Source: Candidatus Moranbacteria bacterium GW2011_GWC2_40_12 (lineage in GTDB: Bacteria > Patescibacteria > Paceibacteria > Moranbacterales > UBA11712). Taken from it: a stretch of DNA of 64,000 bases. The DNA lies in NCBI GenBank assembly GCA_000995965.1, contig LBYD01000002.1, forward strand, positions 1 to 64,000, read 5' to 3'. This document shows, in pieces, positions 1 through 7,634 of the stretch (position 1 is the stretch's first letter; the number at the start of each line of letters is the position of its first letter). The notes beneath the pieces are model-generated. The model was not told the origin of the DNA and did not search any database. It was given only the letters and a program-made list of their open reading frames with translations. A program made the position numbers and the translations under genes.

Positions 1-121
1 TAATTTGTTAATTTGACGATTCGTTAGTTTAGAGTTTTTAATCAATCTAGCGGTCATAGAATTAGCATAAATCCCTATGCTGTTCTAGACAAGCTCCAAT
101 AATTATTATTAGCATAAATAT

Positions 122-496
122 ATGGCAAAATATGTCGACGGTTTCGTTCTTCCCGTCCCGAAAAAGAACGTTGCGAGCTATCAAAAAATGGCCGAGATGG
201 GCAAAAAAATTTGGCTCAAATATGGAGCGCTCGATTATATCGAAGCGGTCGGTGATGATCTGAATCCCAAGTCGATGGGGGTGAAGGTTCTTACTTTCCC
301 GAAGATGGCGAAAGTCAAAGCGGGCGAAACGGTCGTGTTCTCGTTCATCGTGTATAAATCCCGGTCTCACCGCGACGAGGTGAACGCTAAAGTGATAAAA
401 GAAATGATGAGCGATCCCAAAAACAAGGATATGGCGATGCCATTTGACATGAAGCGAATGGCCTACGGCGGCTTCAAAGCCATTGTCGAAAAATAG
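122..496 (+). CDS. DUF1428 family protein (YbaA-like)
   Basis: A 124-residue protein that matches the small DUF1428 family in length and pattern: an opening of the type YVDGFVLPVPKKN, a central stretch ending in FSFIVYKSR, and a C-terminal segment MPFDMKRMAYGGF. Proteins of this family are cytoplasmic, have a dimeric alpha/beta-barrel-like fold and no established enzymatic role. The start follows an AT-rich leader (ATAAATAT before ATG) with no Shine-Dalgarno, as in many genes of this window. The next gene, a VOC protein, follows on the same strand after 73 nt, so the two small proteins may be co-transcribed. Function is unassigned; the family assignment is fairly sure. Confidence 0.8.
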   Translation: MAKYVDGFVLPVPKKNVASYQKMAEMGKKIWLKYGALDYIEAVGDDLNPKSMGVKVLTFPKMAKVKAGETVVFSFIVYKSRSHRDEVNAKVIKEMMSDPKNKDMAMPFDMKRMAYGGFKAIVEK

Positions 497-569
497 AGGC
501 CAAAAAAAAGTTTTCACCGGCTTCGCGGCCGAAAATTATCAGCGTTTTTTAATTTCTTAAGCAAAAAAT

Positions 570-971
570 ATGAAAATGAATCCCGTAGTCCATTTTGAAA
601 TGCCGGCCGATGACAGAAAGCGCATGTCCGATTTCTATTCCAAGGCATTCGGATGGAAAACCCAGCAGCTTGGCCCCGAAATGGGAGATTATGTTCTTGC
701 AACGACCGCCGAGACTGACGAAAAAGGCATGCTGCGAAAGCCCGGCGCCATCAATGGCGGCTTTTATCAAAGAACCGATGACAAAATGTCCCAGTGTCCC
801 TCGGTGGTGATCAGCGTGGACAACCTGAAAGAGCATATCCAGAAAGTGGAAGAAGCCGGCGGGAAAATTCTCGGCAAGCAGATGGATATACCCGGCGTCG
901 GGCTCTATATATCTTTTTCCGATACTGAAGGAAACCGCGTTGGCATGCTCGAGCCAGCCCCGATGATGTGA
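570..971 (+). CDS. VOC-superfamily (glyoxalase/bleomycin-resistance-like) protein
   Basis: A 133-residue protein with the paired beta-alpha-beta-beta-beta pattern of the vicinal-oxygen-chelate fold. It opens with VVHFEMPADD followed by an FYSKAFGW helix, and ends with a second module containing GVGLYISFSDTEGNRVGMLEP. Family members bind a metal and act on small molecules (glyoxalase, dioxygenase, resistance proteins); the sequence alone does not reveal a substrate. The H of the first strand and the E of the last (GMLEP) are the positions usually used for metal binding. The start is preceded by an AT-rich leader without a ribosome site. Confidence 0.82.
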   Translation: MKMNPVVHFEMPADDRKRMSDFYSKAFGWKTQQLGPEMGDYVLATTAETDEKGMLRKPGAINGGFYQRTDDKMSQCPSVVISVDNLKEHIQKVEEAGGKILGKQMDIPGVGLYISFSDTEGNRVGMLEPAPMM

Positions 972-1234
972 TAAGCTAAAAAAATTATCTAATTTTATGC
1001 AAAAAATCACGCCCAATTTGTGGTTTGACGCGCGTTTTGCTTTTCAGACAGTATCTTGAAAACCGCTCGAAAGAGCGGTTTTCCTGTTTTCCGCCCCGTC
1101 CTTGCCCAAAAAAACAGGAGTGATTGAATTAAGAGAACCTTGGCGATGCGTTAAGGCTTTTTTCTTGAAAAAAAGCGGGTTTCGGGATAGGATGAAGATA
1201 TGGTCCGGGGTTGATATGGAGAGCGCAAACATGA

Positions 1235-1258
1235 AATTACGTAATTAATTACGTAATT
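1235..1258. promoter_or_regulatory. 24-bp perfect palindrome, putative AbrB-like operator (copy A)
   Basis: A perfect palindrome whose 20-bp core is TTACGTAATTAATTACGTAA. It is made of two TTACGTAA half-sites with their ACGT centres 12 bp apart. It ends 15 nt before the ATG of the first AbrB-like gene, so a protein bound here would cover the promoter or the 5' end of the message. Related copies stand at 2534-2576, 3599-3620, 7625-7647, 8285-8306, 9205-9216 (degenerate) and 9618-9641. The operator role is inferred. Confidence 0.7.
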
Positions 1259-1273
1259 ATTCAAAACAAATAT

Positions 1274-1450
1274 ATGGCAAACAAAAAAGCTGAAGAAAGA
1301 GGAATCCGCAAGCTAACCAAGATCGGTAAAAAATCGGTCGGCCTCACGTTGCCGATCGAACTCGTGCGGGAATTGAAGTGGCGGGAGAAGCAGAAGGTGG
1401 TCGTCAAAAGAGTTAAAGGCGGGTTGGTGATCAGGGATTGGAGAAAATAA
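1274..1450 (+). CDS. AbrB/SpoVT-like mini DNA-binding protein (paralogue 1)
   Basis: A 58-residue reading frame beginning at the ATG in AAATATATGGC. It has the swapped-hairpin AbrB/SpoVT pattern: LTKIGKKSVGLTLPIELVRE, then LKW, a basic REKQKVVVKRVKGG turn and a final GLVIRDW strand. Four further paralogues lie at 3630-3812 (+), 19940-20113 (-), 24147-24320 (-) and 48654-48824 (-). Proteins of this fold dimerise and bind palindromic DNA; many are antitoxins or transition-state regulators. The palindrome 15 nt upstream suggests autoregulation. No toxin is fused, but the Fic gene 140 nt downstream is a possible partner. Confidence 0.8.
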   Translation: MANKKAEERGIRKLTKIGKKSVGLTLPIELVRELKWREKQKVVVKRVKGGLVIRDWRK

Positions 1451-1556
1451 GAAATAAAATAAGCTTGCCCCATTAAATTGCAATCAGCCATATTAAACTT
1501 GGGATTGGGGAAAACAGTGAAAACGGTACGATTTTTCGATTAAATTCACGGTTATG

Positions 1557-1584
1557 TTGACAAAATCGTGAAAAAATGTATAAT
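1557..1584 (+). promoter_or_regulatory. Consensus sigma-70 promoter of the Fic gene
   Basis: TTGACA at 1557-1562 and TATAAT at 1579-1584, separated by 16 bp, both perfect matches to consensus. The ATG of the Fic gene is at 1593, only 8 nt past the -10 hexamer, so the transcript would begin at or within a few bases of the start codon and be leaderless. Confidence 0.8.
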
Positions 1585-1592
1585 GATTGTAT

Positions 1593-2474
1593 ATGGCGAA
1601 AACTCTTAATGTCTACAAAAAAATAAGCTCTCTTCGCGAGAGATACTATAAAGCATCTTTAGGCAAGGAGGCGTTGCTTCAACTCATTGCCGAAACCGAA
1701 ATTGCTGAGCAAGTATATAATTCAAACGCCATCGAAAACAGCACCCTCACTCTCGAAGAAACCGAGAAAATACTTCTGCAAATTGATTTGGACAGATACA
1801 TCAATGAGAGGGAAATTTTTGAAACCAAAAACCTGGCGCGAGTTGTTTCGTATATCAATAAAAAAGCCAAGGAGCAAGAGCTCACTCTCGATGTTATTTT
1901 ATTGCTGCACAAGATGCTGATTTCCAATATTCGTGACGATATTGCCGGAAGATTCAGGAAAGATAATGAATTTGTCCGAGTGGGAAATTATATAGCCCCC
2001 AATCCAAAAGAAATTATCGGCCAGCTTGAAGAAATGCTGTCGGAATATAATGCCGCAAGCCATGAAAATATAATCAAGAGGATTGCAAAATTTCATCTTG
2101 ATTTCGAACACGCTCACCCATTTTGTGACGGTAATGGCCGTATTGGACGCGTCCTCAACAATTATTTGCTGATTCGGGAAGGATTTGTGCCAATCAACAT
2201 AAAATTCATTGATCGAAAAAAATATTATGAAGCATTCCGGGAATATGATGCAAAAGGGACAGCTGCCACGATGGAAGAGATTGTGGGAAAGGCGCTGACG
2301 AACAGTTATTATAGGCGGTTGGCTTATTTGGAAGGTAAAAAAATTATTACTCTGGCTGATTACGCGAAACAGAACAAGCTCTCGCATTCAAATCTGATCA
2401 ACAAGGCGGGTCGGCAAACCATAGAAGCCTTTTTGGAAAAAGGCGTCTGGAAAATAGGCGCGGATTTCAAATAA
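1593..2474 (+). CDS. Fic family protein (class II, N-terminal inhibitory motif)
   Basis: A 293-residue Fic-domain enzyme. The catalytic loop HPFCDGNGRIGR lies near residues 175-186 and is a complete match to HPFxDGNGRxxR, with the His that deprotonates the target hydroxyl. Near residue 44 the motif SNAIEN fits the inhibitory (S/T)xxxE(G/N) helix of class II Fic proteins, whose Glu blocks productive ATP binding. The enzyme is therefore predicted to AMPylate (or de-AMPylate) proteins in a self-inhibited manner. The C-terminal 60 residues (ITLADYAKQNKLSHSNLINKAG) look like a helix-turn-helix. A TTG two codons upstream is possible, but the ATG at 1593 fits the promoter spacing. Targets are unknown. 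Confidence 0.88.
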   Translation: MAKTLNVYKKISSLRERYYKASLGKEALLQLIAETEIAEQVYNSNAIENSTLTLEETEKILLQIDLDRYINEREIFETKNLARVVSYINKKAKEQELTLDVILLLHKMLISNIRDDIAGRFRKDNEFVRVGNYIAPNPKEIIGQLEEMLSEYNAASHENIIKRIAKFHLDFEHAHPFCDGNGRIGRVLNNYLLIREGFVPINIKFIDRKKYYEAFREYDAKGTAATMEEIVGKALTNSYYRRLAYLEGKKIITLADYAKQNKLSHSNLINKAGRQTIEAFLEKGVWKIGADFK

Positions 2475-2533
2475 CTCGGCTAGCCTAACATTGCCGATTG
2501 GAATGGATGATCCGATCTTCGAGGAATTGAGAA

Positions 2534-2576
2534 AATTACGTAATTCTTGTCCGCCTATGGAGGAAATTACGTAATT
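2534..2576. promoter_or_regulatory. Two AATTACGTAATT half-operators upstream of the RhuM-Fic gene (copy B)
   Basis: Two exact 12-bp palindromes AATTACGTAATT at 2534-2545 and 2565-2576. Their ACGT centres are 31 bp apart, close to three helical turns, whereas in copy A the centres are 12 bp apart. The second site ends 25 nt before the ATG at 2602. This is consistent with two protein dimers on one face of the helix; function inferred. Confidence 0.6.
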
Positions 2577-2601
2577 ATTCGAAATCATCAAATATGAAAT
2601 T

Positions 2602-3591
2602 ATGGCGAAAGAAGAAATGAAAATAGGAGAAATTGTGGTATTTCAATCAAAGACCGGGGCAATTGAGCTCAAGGGCGATTTTCGGCATGAAACAATTTGG
2701 GCGACCCAAGCTGATATTGTTAAATTATATGGAAAAGACCAATCTGTGATTTCCAGGCATATTGCAAGCATATTCAAAGATAAGGAAGTTGACTCCAAAA
2801 GCAATATGCAAAAAATGCATACTGCTAATTCTGATAAGCCGGTGGTTTTCTACGGTCTGGATATTATCCTAGCTGTCGGATACAGAACGAATTCAAAGCG
2901 GGCGATAGAATTTCGCCAATGGGCAACCAAAATAATCAAGCAGCATTTGATCAAGGGTTATACGCTCAACGAAAAGCGCCTATTGCAAACTCAAGACCAG
3001 TTTAGAGAACTTCAAGAAACTATCTCATTTCTCCGCGAGAAATCCGGACACAAGCTTCTCGCCGGGCAGGAAAAAGAAATCTTGGATCTACTGGAAAGCT
3101 ATTCCAAAACCTTGAGCTTGCTCGAAAAATACGACAAAGAAAAGCTCAAGCTCGCGAAAAAGGGGAAAGCGACATTCGCGATTGATGACGCAGGGGCAAA
3201 AATTATAATTGGAGAAGTCAAAAAGAAACTGCTAGCCAAAAAAGAGGCAAGTTGTTTTTTTGGTCAGGAGAACGGCGACAAGTTCAAAGCGGTTCTTGGA
3301 AACATATATCAGACGTTTGCCAAAAAAGAGCTCTACCCGTCGCTCGAAGAAAAAGCGGCGCATCTTTTGTATTTCCTGATCAAAGACCATCCTTTCGTGG
3401 ATGGCAACAAACGCATCGGCTCGTTTTTGTTCGTGTATTTTCTGGACCGGAACAGATACCTGCTCAAAAAAAGCGGCGAGAGAAAAATCAATGACAACGC
3501 CCTCACTGCTCTCTCACTTCTCATCGCCGTCAGTGATCCAAAAGAAAAGGACAAAATGATCAAGATTGTCACCAACCTTCTGGCCGGGTAG
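2602..3591 (+). CDS. RhuM-like N-terminal domain fused to Fic/Doc domain
   Basis: A 329-residue protein. Residues 1-130 resemble the virulence-protein RhuM family (IVVFQSKTGAIELKGDF, IWATQADIVKLYGKDQSVISRHI, then VVFYGLDIILAVGYR and a RAIEFRQWATKIIKQHLIKGY helix), a probable DNA-binding module common in phage- and toxin-linked proteins. A helical linker (about 145-215) leads to a Fic/Doc domain with HPFVDGNKRIGS near residue 263. This keeps the His and the DGNKR form typical of Doc-like enzymes. Doc phosphorylates EF-Tu; other Fic enzymes AMPylate. No inhibitory (S/T)xxxE(G/N) helix is evident, so restraint may come from another gene. The AbrB-like gene 38 nt downstream, on the same strand and behind its own operator, is the obvious candidate antitoxin or repressor. 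Confidence 0.8.
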   Translation: MAKEEMKIGEIVVFQSKTGAIELKGDFRHETIWATQADIVKLYGKDQSVISRHIASIFKDKEVDSKSNMQKMHTANSDKPVVFYGLDIILAVGYRTNSKRAIEFRQWATKIIKQHLIKGYTLNEKRLLQTQDQFRELQETISFLREKSGHKLLAGQEKEILDLLESYSKTLSLLEKYDKEKLKLAKKGKATFAIDDAGAKIIIGEVKKKLLAKKEASCFFGQENGDKFKAVLGNIYQTFAKKELYPSLEEKAAHLLYFLIKDHPFVDGNKRIGSFLFVYFLDRNRYLLKKSGERKINDNALTALSLLIAVSDPKEKDKMIKIVTNLLAG

Positions 3592-3598
3592 AATTAAG

Positions 3599-3620
3599 AA
3601 TTACGTAATTAATTACTTAC
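3599..3620. promoter_or_regulatory. AbrB-like operator (copy C), one degenerate half
   Basis: AATTACGTAATT followed by the imperfect second half AATTACTTAC. It starts 8 nt after the RhuM-Fic stop and ends 10 nt before the second AbrB-like gene. Same family as copy A. Confidence 0.6.
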
Positions 3621-3629
3621 CTCGAAAAT

Positions 3630-3812
3630 ATGGCGAATAAAAGATCCGACGAAACAAATATTCGTAAACTGACAAAGATAGGTAAAAAATCCGTCGGTCT
3701 CACCCTGCCGATTGAACTCGTGAGGGAATTAAAATGGAAGGAAAGGCAGAGAGTGACAGTGAAAAGAATCAAAGGCGGATTACAAATCCGCGACTATCGG
3801 AGTAAGAAATAA
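3630..3812 (+). CDS. AbrB/SpoVT-like mini DNA-binding protein (paralogue 2)
   Basis: A 60-residue protein nearly colinear with paralogue 1: IRKLTKIGKKSVGLTLPIEL, then VRELKWKERQRVTVKRIKGG and IRDYRSKK. The N-terminal residues differ (MANKRSDET against MANKKAEER) but the predicted DNA-contacting core is almost the same, which agrees with both genes having the same TTACGTAA operator type. It lies downstream of the RhuM-Fic gene and just before the restriction-modification promoter. Confidence 0.8.
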   Translation: MANKRSDETNIRKLTKIGKKSVGLTLPIELVRELKWKERQRVTVKRIKGGLQIRDYRSKK

Positions 3813-3832
3813 ATCGCTGCCAATAACCACTA

Positions 3833-3861
3833 TTGCACTGATAGTGATATAGTGATAATAT
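3833..3861 (+). promoter_or_regulatory. Promoter of the R-M operon with overlapping CACTAT/ATAGTG repeats
   Basis: TTGCAC at 3833-3838 and TAATAT at 3856-3861 with 17 bp between. CACTAT at about 3828 faces ATAGTG at about 3842, a second direct ATAGTG follows, and TACTAT lies just after the -10. These arms straddle the promoter, as operators of self-regulated restriction systems do. No separate controller gene is visible, so the methyltransferase or an outside regulator would have to bind here. The regulatory role is inferred. Confidence 0.5.
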
Positions 3862-3889
3862 ATTACTATATACTTCTTTATATAAAAAA

Positions 3890-4717
3890 ATGACTGGAAA
3901 CAAAAAAATATTATCCAACATCAAAGAAAAACCTTTTTTTCAAAAAGACAAGTTTGTTTTATATAATTCCGATTGTCTGAAAATACTAGAACAGCTTCCT
4001 GAAAATTCAGTTGATATGATTTTCGCCGATCCGCCATATTTTCTTTCGAATGGCGGGTTTACTTGTAAAAGCGGAAGGATGGTTAGTGTAGATAAAGGGA
4101 AGTGGGATGCTACAAATGGCCTCAAGGAAGATTTTGATTTTCACCTGAATTGGACAAAAGCCTGCCATCGAGTATTAAAGCCCGGTGGTACGATTTGGAT
4201 TAGTGGAACTTATCATTCCATTTATCAGTGTGGCTTCGCACTTCAAGTAAATAAATTTCATATCCTAAATGATATAGCGTGGTTCAAGCCGAATGCTTCA
4301 CCAAATTTAAGTTGTAGATTTTTTACTGCAAGCCATGAAACGATCATCTGGGCAAGAAAGGATAAGAAAGGGAAGCATAAATTCAATTATGATTTAATGA
4401 AGAACAGCGAATGGCCGGGTGATTTTATAAAAAAACCAAATCTACAAATGAGAAGCGTCTGGGCGATATATCCGCCGAAAAAAGAGGAGAAGAAATTTGG
4501 GAAACATCCGACTCAAAAACCGATTGATCTTCTGGTCAGAATTATTATGGCCAGCACGGAAAAGGGGGACTTGGTCCTTGATCCTTTCACGGGCTCGTCT
4601 ACAACTGGATTAGCGGCTGCCTTGAATGACAGGAAATTTATTGGGATTGATATGGAAAAAAAATATTTGAATCTATCGATAAAGAGGTTTAAGCAAATAT
4701 TACATAAAGATTTATGA
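3890..4717 (+). CDS. Site-specific DNA (adenine) methyltransferase, beta class
   Basis: A 275-residue N6_N4 methyltransferase. Motif IV, the catalytic DPPYFLSNGG, lies at about residues 46-55. The SAM-binding FTGSSTTGLAAA (motif I, with DPFTGS) is near the C-terminus, followed by FIGIDMEKKYL. The IV-before-I order defines the beta class. DPPYFLSNGG is the form seen in M2.DpnII (DpnA)-like enzymes, and the neighbouring nuclease is of the MutH/Sau3AI type, so GATC is the likely target (inference). It overlaps the nuclease gene by 4 nt (ATGA), a translationally coupled pair. Base composition is clearly more AT-rich than the flanking genes, a sign of transfer. Confidence 0.88.
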   Translation: MTGNKKILSNIKEKPFFQKDKFVLYNSDCLKILEQLPENSVDMIFADPPYFLSNGGFTCKSGRMVSVDKGKWDATNGLKEDFDFHLNWTKACHRVLKPGGTIWISGTYHSIYQCGFALQVNKFHILNDIAWFKPNASPNLSCRFFTASHETIIWARKDKKGKHKFNYDLMKNSEWPGDFIKKPNLQMRSVWAIYPPKKEEKKFGKHPTQKPIDLLVRIIMASTEKGDLVLDPFTGSSTTGLAAALNDRKFIGIDMEKKYLNLSIKRFKQILHKDL

Positions 4718-5358
4718 AGATAGTCACAAGGGCAAATGCGATAAAAAACTTGAAGAAGTATATTGGAAAGAATTTGCGAAAGCTCGCCCTCCAGCACGGA
4801 GTAACAACTTTCGAAACAGGAAAGCAAAATAAAGGATGGAAAGGATTAATTCTTGAAAGATTAGCCGGACTAGAAACTAATGTTTCAAAAGCTCCGAATG
4901 GCTTATCGTATGAATTGAAATCTGTCAGCTTTCATTATGTTAAGGACGAGCTTGTACCAAAAGAGACAATGGCAATAACAATGATTAATCCTGAGGAGTT
5001 AAACAAGCACTCATTTTTTGAAAGCCATTGCTGGAATAAACTAAAATCAATCGTATTTTGTGCTGTGATGTGGCATGGACAAAATGCAGAAAAGGCAGAA
5101 TTACTAAAAGTTGCAAGTCTCGATTTCGCCGAAGATGATGAACTTATAAAAGAAATTATGGGTGATTATGATTTTATACGAGAGAAACTTATCAAACATG
5201 GTTTTGAAAGCCTCACAGGTAAGGATGGGAAATGGATACAAGCCAGAACAAAAGGAACTGGCGGTATAAATCCGCGAACTGGAAAAAGGCGACCAATTAC
5301 TAGGGCATTTTATGCGAGGACAAGTTTGGTAAATAAAATTTTTGAAACAGCGTCCTGA
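4714..5358 (+). CDS. MutH/Sau3AI-family restriction endonuclease
   Basis: A 214-residue protein with the MutH/Sau3AI fold pattern. It has KGWKGLILERLAG (about 40-52, with the helix Glu), GLSYELKSVSF with the E-x-K pair at 67-69, KETMAITMINPE, and a C-terminal WIQARTKG...ITRAFYAR block as in MutH. In MutH the catalytic set is Asp-Glu-Lys; here Glu and Lys are clear, but I see no Asp seven residues before the Glu (an Ala is there), so the first metal ligand may come from another residue or be lost. As partner of the upstream methyltransferase it is predicted to cut unmethylated GATC-type sites. It is encoded 23 nt before the GHKL ATPase. Confidence 0.8.
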   Translation: MKIVTRANAIKNLKKYIGKNLRKLALQHGVTTFETGKQNKGWKGLILERLAGLETNVSKAPNGLSYELKSVSFHYVKDELVPKETMAITMINPEELNKHSFFESHCWNKLKSIVFCAVMWHGQNAEKAELLKVASLDFAEDDELIKEIMGDYDFIREKLIKHGFESLTGKDGKWIQARTKGTGGINPRTGKRRPITRAFYARTSLVNKIFETAS

Positions 5359-5381
5359 ATATTCAATGACGAAGCAATATC

Positions 5382-6941
5382 ATGAACACTAAAATACTAG
5401 ATGCAACTCCAGAAAAAAGAATATTTCTATCCATTATTTCAGAATACGATCTAAAAAGATCTTTATGCGAATTAGTTGATAATGCAATTGATCTTTGGTC
5501 TAAACAAAAAAGGTCTGATTTAGAAATTGAAATTCTAGCTGACGAGAGACAACGGACTCTTTGCATAAAAGACAATGCAGGAGGAATTGAAGAATTAAAA
5601 TTGGATCATATTGTTAGTCCTGGGAAAACAACAAATGAAATAAGTGATGATGTTATAGGATATTTTGGTGTCGGCAGCAAGCGAGCTGTCGTCGCTCTTG
5701 CTGAAAATATTGCAATTCATTCAAGATTCGAGAAAGCAAAGACCTTTACTGTAGAATTTGACCAGCACTGGATAACTCAAGATCCTGATTGGCATTTGCC
5801 CTATATCGAGGCTAAAAATGAATTAGATCCATACACAACCTTAATCGAATTAAATAAATTAAGAATTCAATTATCTTCCAATGAAATCGCGGATCTTAAA
5901 AAGCAGCTTTCGGAAGTATATGCAAAGTATTTGGATCGAGGTGCTGTCATCAAGGTTAACGGTGATAAGTTAAATGCAATAAAATTTGATGATCAGTGGT
6001 CATATCCTCCCAATCTTTTTCCGACAAAGTTTTCTGCACTAATCCCAATCGAAGATCGCAAAGTTGACATTGAAATTTTGTCCGGCTTAATTAATCATCC
6101 AGGTGATCCAGATGATTCTTACGGCGTTTTCGTTTATTGCAATAATAGATTAATTGCACGTGCGTTAACTGATTTCTCTATAGGCTTTTCATCCGGCTTA
6201 ATTGGAAATCCACATTATAATATCTCCCTCGTTAGAACTATTGTAAATATCAAAGGTCAATCGCGAGACATGCCTTGGGACAGCAGTAAATCCGGCATTA
6301 ATTTAAAACATCCTATCTTTCAAGCAATCCGACAAAGTATTATCGATGTCACAAAAAGATATGCGCAGGTCTCCCGAAGCTTGCAAGGTCGTTGGAATGA
6401 TGAAATTTTCCCATACAAAACTGGCCACGTTAGTGCTGAAAAGTTAGAAACTATTGCCAGTATTCCCAAGAGCTACCTTCCTACGCCTCCAGCCAGTAAA
6501 CAGAAGTGGCATCAAAAGATTGCAGACGCAAACACTGCCATTATTGTGCAAAAACCGTGGGTATCCGGATTACTCGAAAGTATAATGGCGGTTGATATTA
6601 TTTCTAAATTACCGCTGAGTCAAAAAAATAGAATCAGCTTGATAATCTTAGATAGTTCAATTGAAATAGCCTACAAAGAATTTTTAGTAAATGAAAAAAA
6701 TATAGGCAAGCAAACTTTTAAAAATATCGTGGAAAATAGAGCGGATGTGGAGAAAGAAATTAGAAAGCACATAAACATAGATCGAGCGATAATTCAAAAA
6801 ATAAATCACTTCTATAAATTAAGATGTGATTTAATACATCAACAAGCAACACCAAATATCACGGATCTACAAATAGAGGATTACCGGTCCATTATTGAAG
6901 GATTACTTCACGATATGTTTGGATTAGATTTTAGCTCTTAA
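5382..6941 (+). CDS. GHKL (MORC-like) ATPase with C-terminal HEPN-type motif, R-M associated
   Basis: A 519-residue protein. The N-terminal Bergerat ATP fold is complete: ELVDNAIDLW (N box, about 30-39), DNAGGI (64-69) and GYFGVGSKRAV (about 93-103). An S5-like transducer region follows to about 330. The C-terminal 110 residues are helical and contain RCDLIH (481-486), an Rx4H pattern in the context LRxDLIHQ that matches HEPN ribonuclease domains. GHKL-MORC ATPases occur in prokaryotic restriction loci; a HEPN tail would add an RNA-cleaving, abortive-infection-like effector. It follows the nuclease by 23 nt in the same AT-rich operon. The ATPase call is firm; the HEPN call rests on one motif and its context. 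Confidence 0.75.
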   Translation: MNTKILDATPEKRIFLSIISEYDLKRSLCELVDNAIDLWSKQKRSDLEIEILADERQRTLCIKDNAGGIEELKLDHIVSPGKTTNEISDDVIGYFGVGSKRAVVALAENIAIHSRFEKAKTFTVEFDQHWITQDPDWHLPYIEAKNELDPYTTLIELNKLRIQLSSNEIADLKKQLSEVYAKYLDRGAVIKVNGDKLNAIKFDDQWSYPPNLFPTKFSALIPIEDRKVDIEILSGLINHPGDPDDSYGVFVYCNNRLIARALTDFSIGFSSGLIGNPHYNISLVRTIVNIKGQSRDMPWDSSKSGINLKHPIFQAIRQSIIDVTKRYAQVSRSLQGRWNDEIFPYKTGHVSAEKLETIASIPKSYLPTPPASKQKWHQKIADANTAIIVQKPWVSGLLESIMAVDIISKLPLSQKNRISLIILDSSIEIAYKEFLVNEKNIGKQTFKNIVENRADVEKEIRKHINIDRAIIQKINHFYKLRCDLIHQQATPNITDLQIEDYRSIIEGLLHDMFGLDFSS

Positions 6942-7238
6942 CAGAATCGCTATTGAGAAATTTACCGATTTTACTTAACTCAAAATATAATCTATAGATC
7001 TTCGCAAAGGTCGCACCTTAATCCTCCTAACATTGAATATTGGAAAAGGGCATGTTTCAAAGAATTGCCAAATGTTATGTAAGCAAGATAATCGAATTAA
7101 GTCGAATGATCCATTCCAAGGTTAAGCTTGGGGGTATAAAAAATGAACTTGAACAGCTCTCGAATCCAAGCACTCTATTGCTCGCTTGACACATTATTGC
7201 CAAAGCTGATGAGTGGGTAGATAAAAGTAGAATATAGC
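6942..7238. other. Intergenic stretch with degenerate hairpins and a doubtful small ORF
   Basis: About 300 nt between the GHKL gene and the truncated gene at 7239. It holds a degenerate AAGGT-CGC-ACCTT hairpin (about 7006-7018), a degenerate copy of the CCCAACATTGAATGTTGGG hairpin at about 7026-7043, and an ATG-started frame at 7052-7189 (45 codons, MFQRIAKCYVSKIIELSR...) that lacks a clear ribosome site. No recognisable family. It may be leftover sequence at the edge of the restriction island. Confidence 0.35.
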
Positions 7239-7634
7239 ATGGGAACAAAACAGGATACATTACAGGATATTATTGATAGCGAAAAAGAACTATTTTTACA
7301 GGCTCCCAGCAAATATAGAGAATTTTTTGACTTCGCATTGGAATCCTTTGTTTTTATGGAAAGCTTTGTCAAATCAATAAATCTCGAAGCATTTATATTT
7401 TCCGCTTTTTTATCACAAATAAGAAAGCATCACACACTCGCGTTTCTTTCTTCGGTTCGGCTACATCACATACAAACCATGATGAACTTAAGACAGATGT
7501 TGGAAGCAGGTGCATTTGCAGTTTATGCCGTTGTAAATCATAATCCAAATGATTTTAAAAGTGGAAAACGAGATAAAATTTACAAATGGCTAACCTTTCC
7601 TAAAGTTCGACTTCAGAAAAAAATAATTACGTAA
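7239..7634 (+). pseudogene. C-terminally truncated hypothetical protein
   Basis: A 131-residue frame with a convincing helical protein up to about residue 118 (PSKYREFFDFALESFVFMES, FLSQIRKHHTLAFLSSVRLHH, LRQMLEAGAFAVYAVVNHNP). The final residues, KWLTFPKVRLQKKIIT, are encoded by the intergenic hairpin (7594-7619) and by the first bases of the TTACGTAA palindrome. The reading frame therefore ends inside repeats that elsewhere lie between genes, as if the 3' end had been replaced by recombination at the repeat. The start is an ATG with no ribosome site. Composition resembles the restriction island rather than the downstream genes. Function unknown. Confidence 0.6.
7594..7619. repeat. Hairpin repeat of CCTAAGGTTCGACCTTAGG type (copy 1)
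   Basis: TTTCCTAAAGTTCGACTTCAGAAA: a hairpin around a TCG loop. It matches the element at 8254-8278 (read on the other strand) and more loosely the elements at 18663-18691 and about 7006-7018. Here and at 8254 it directly precedes a TTACGTAA operator block. Confidence 0.5.

Noticed and set aside
1044..1232. Minus-strand frame of 62 codons in the gap before the first operator
   Set aside because: No start context and unlikely composition; the gap instead holds an AAAACCGCTC-GAAA-GAGCGGTTTT hairpin near 1057-1082, a likely terminator for the VOC gene.
2480..2560. A frame reading SLTLPIG...EELRKLRN after the Fic gene, like a piece of an AbrB protein
   Set aside because: Only five or six residues match, the frame has no start, and the sequence also resembles a degenerate CCTAACATTG...ATTGG hairpin. 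Too weak to call a remnant.
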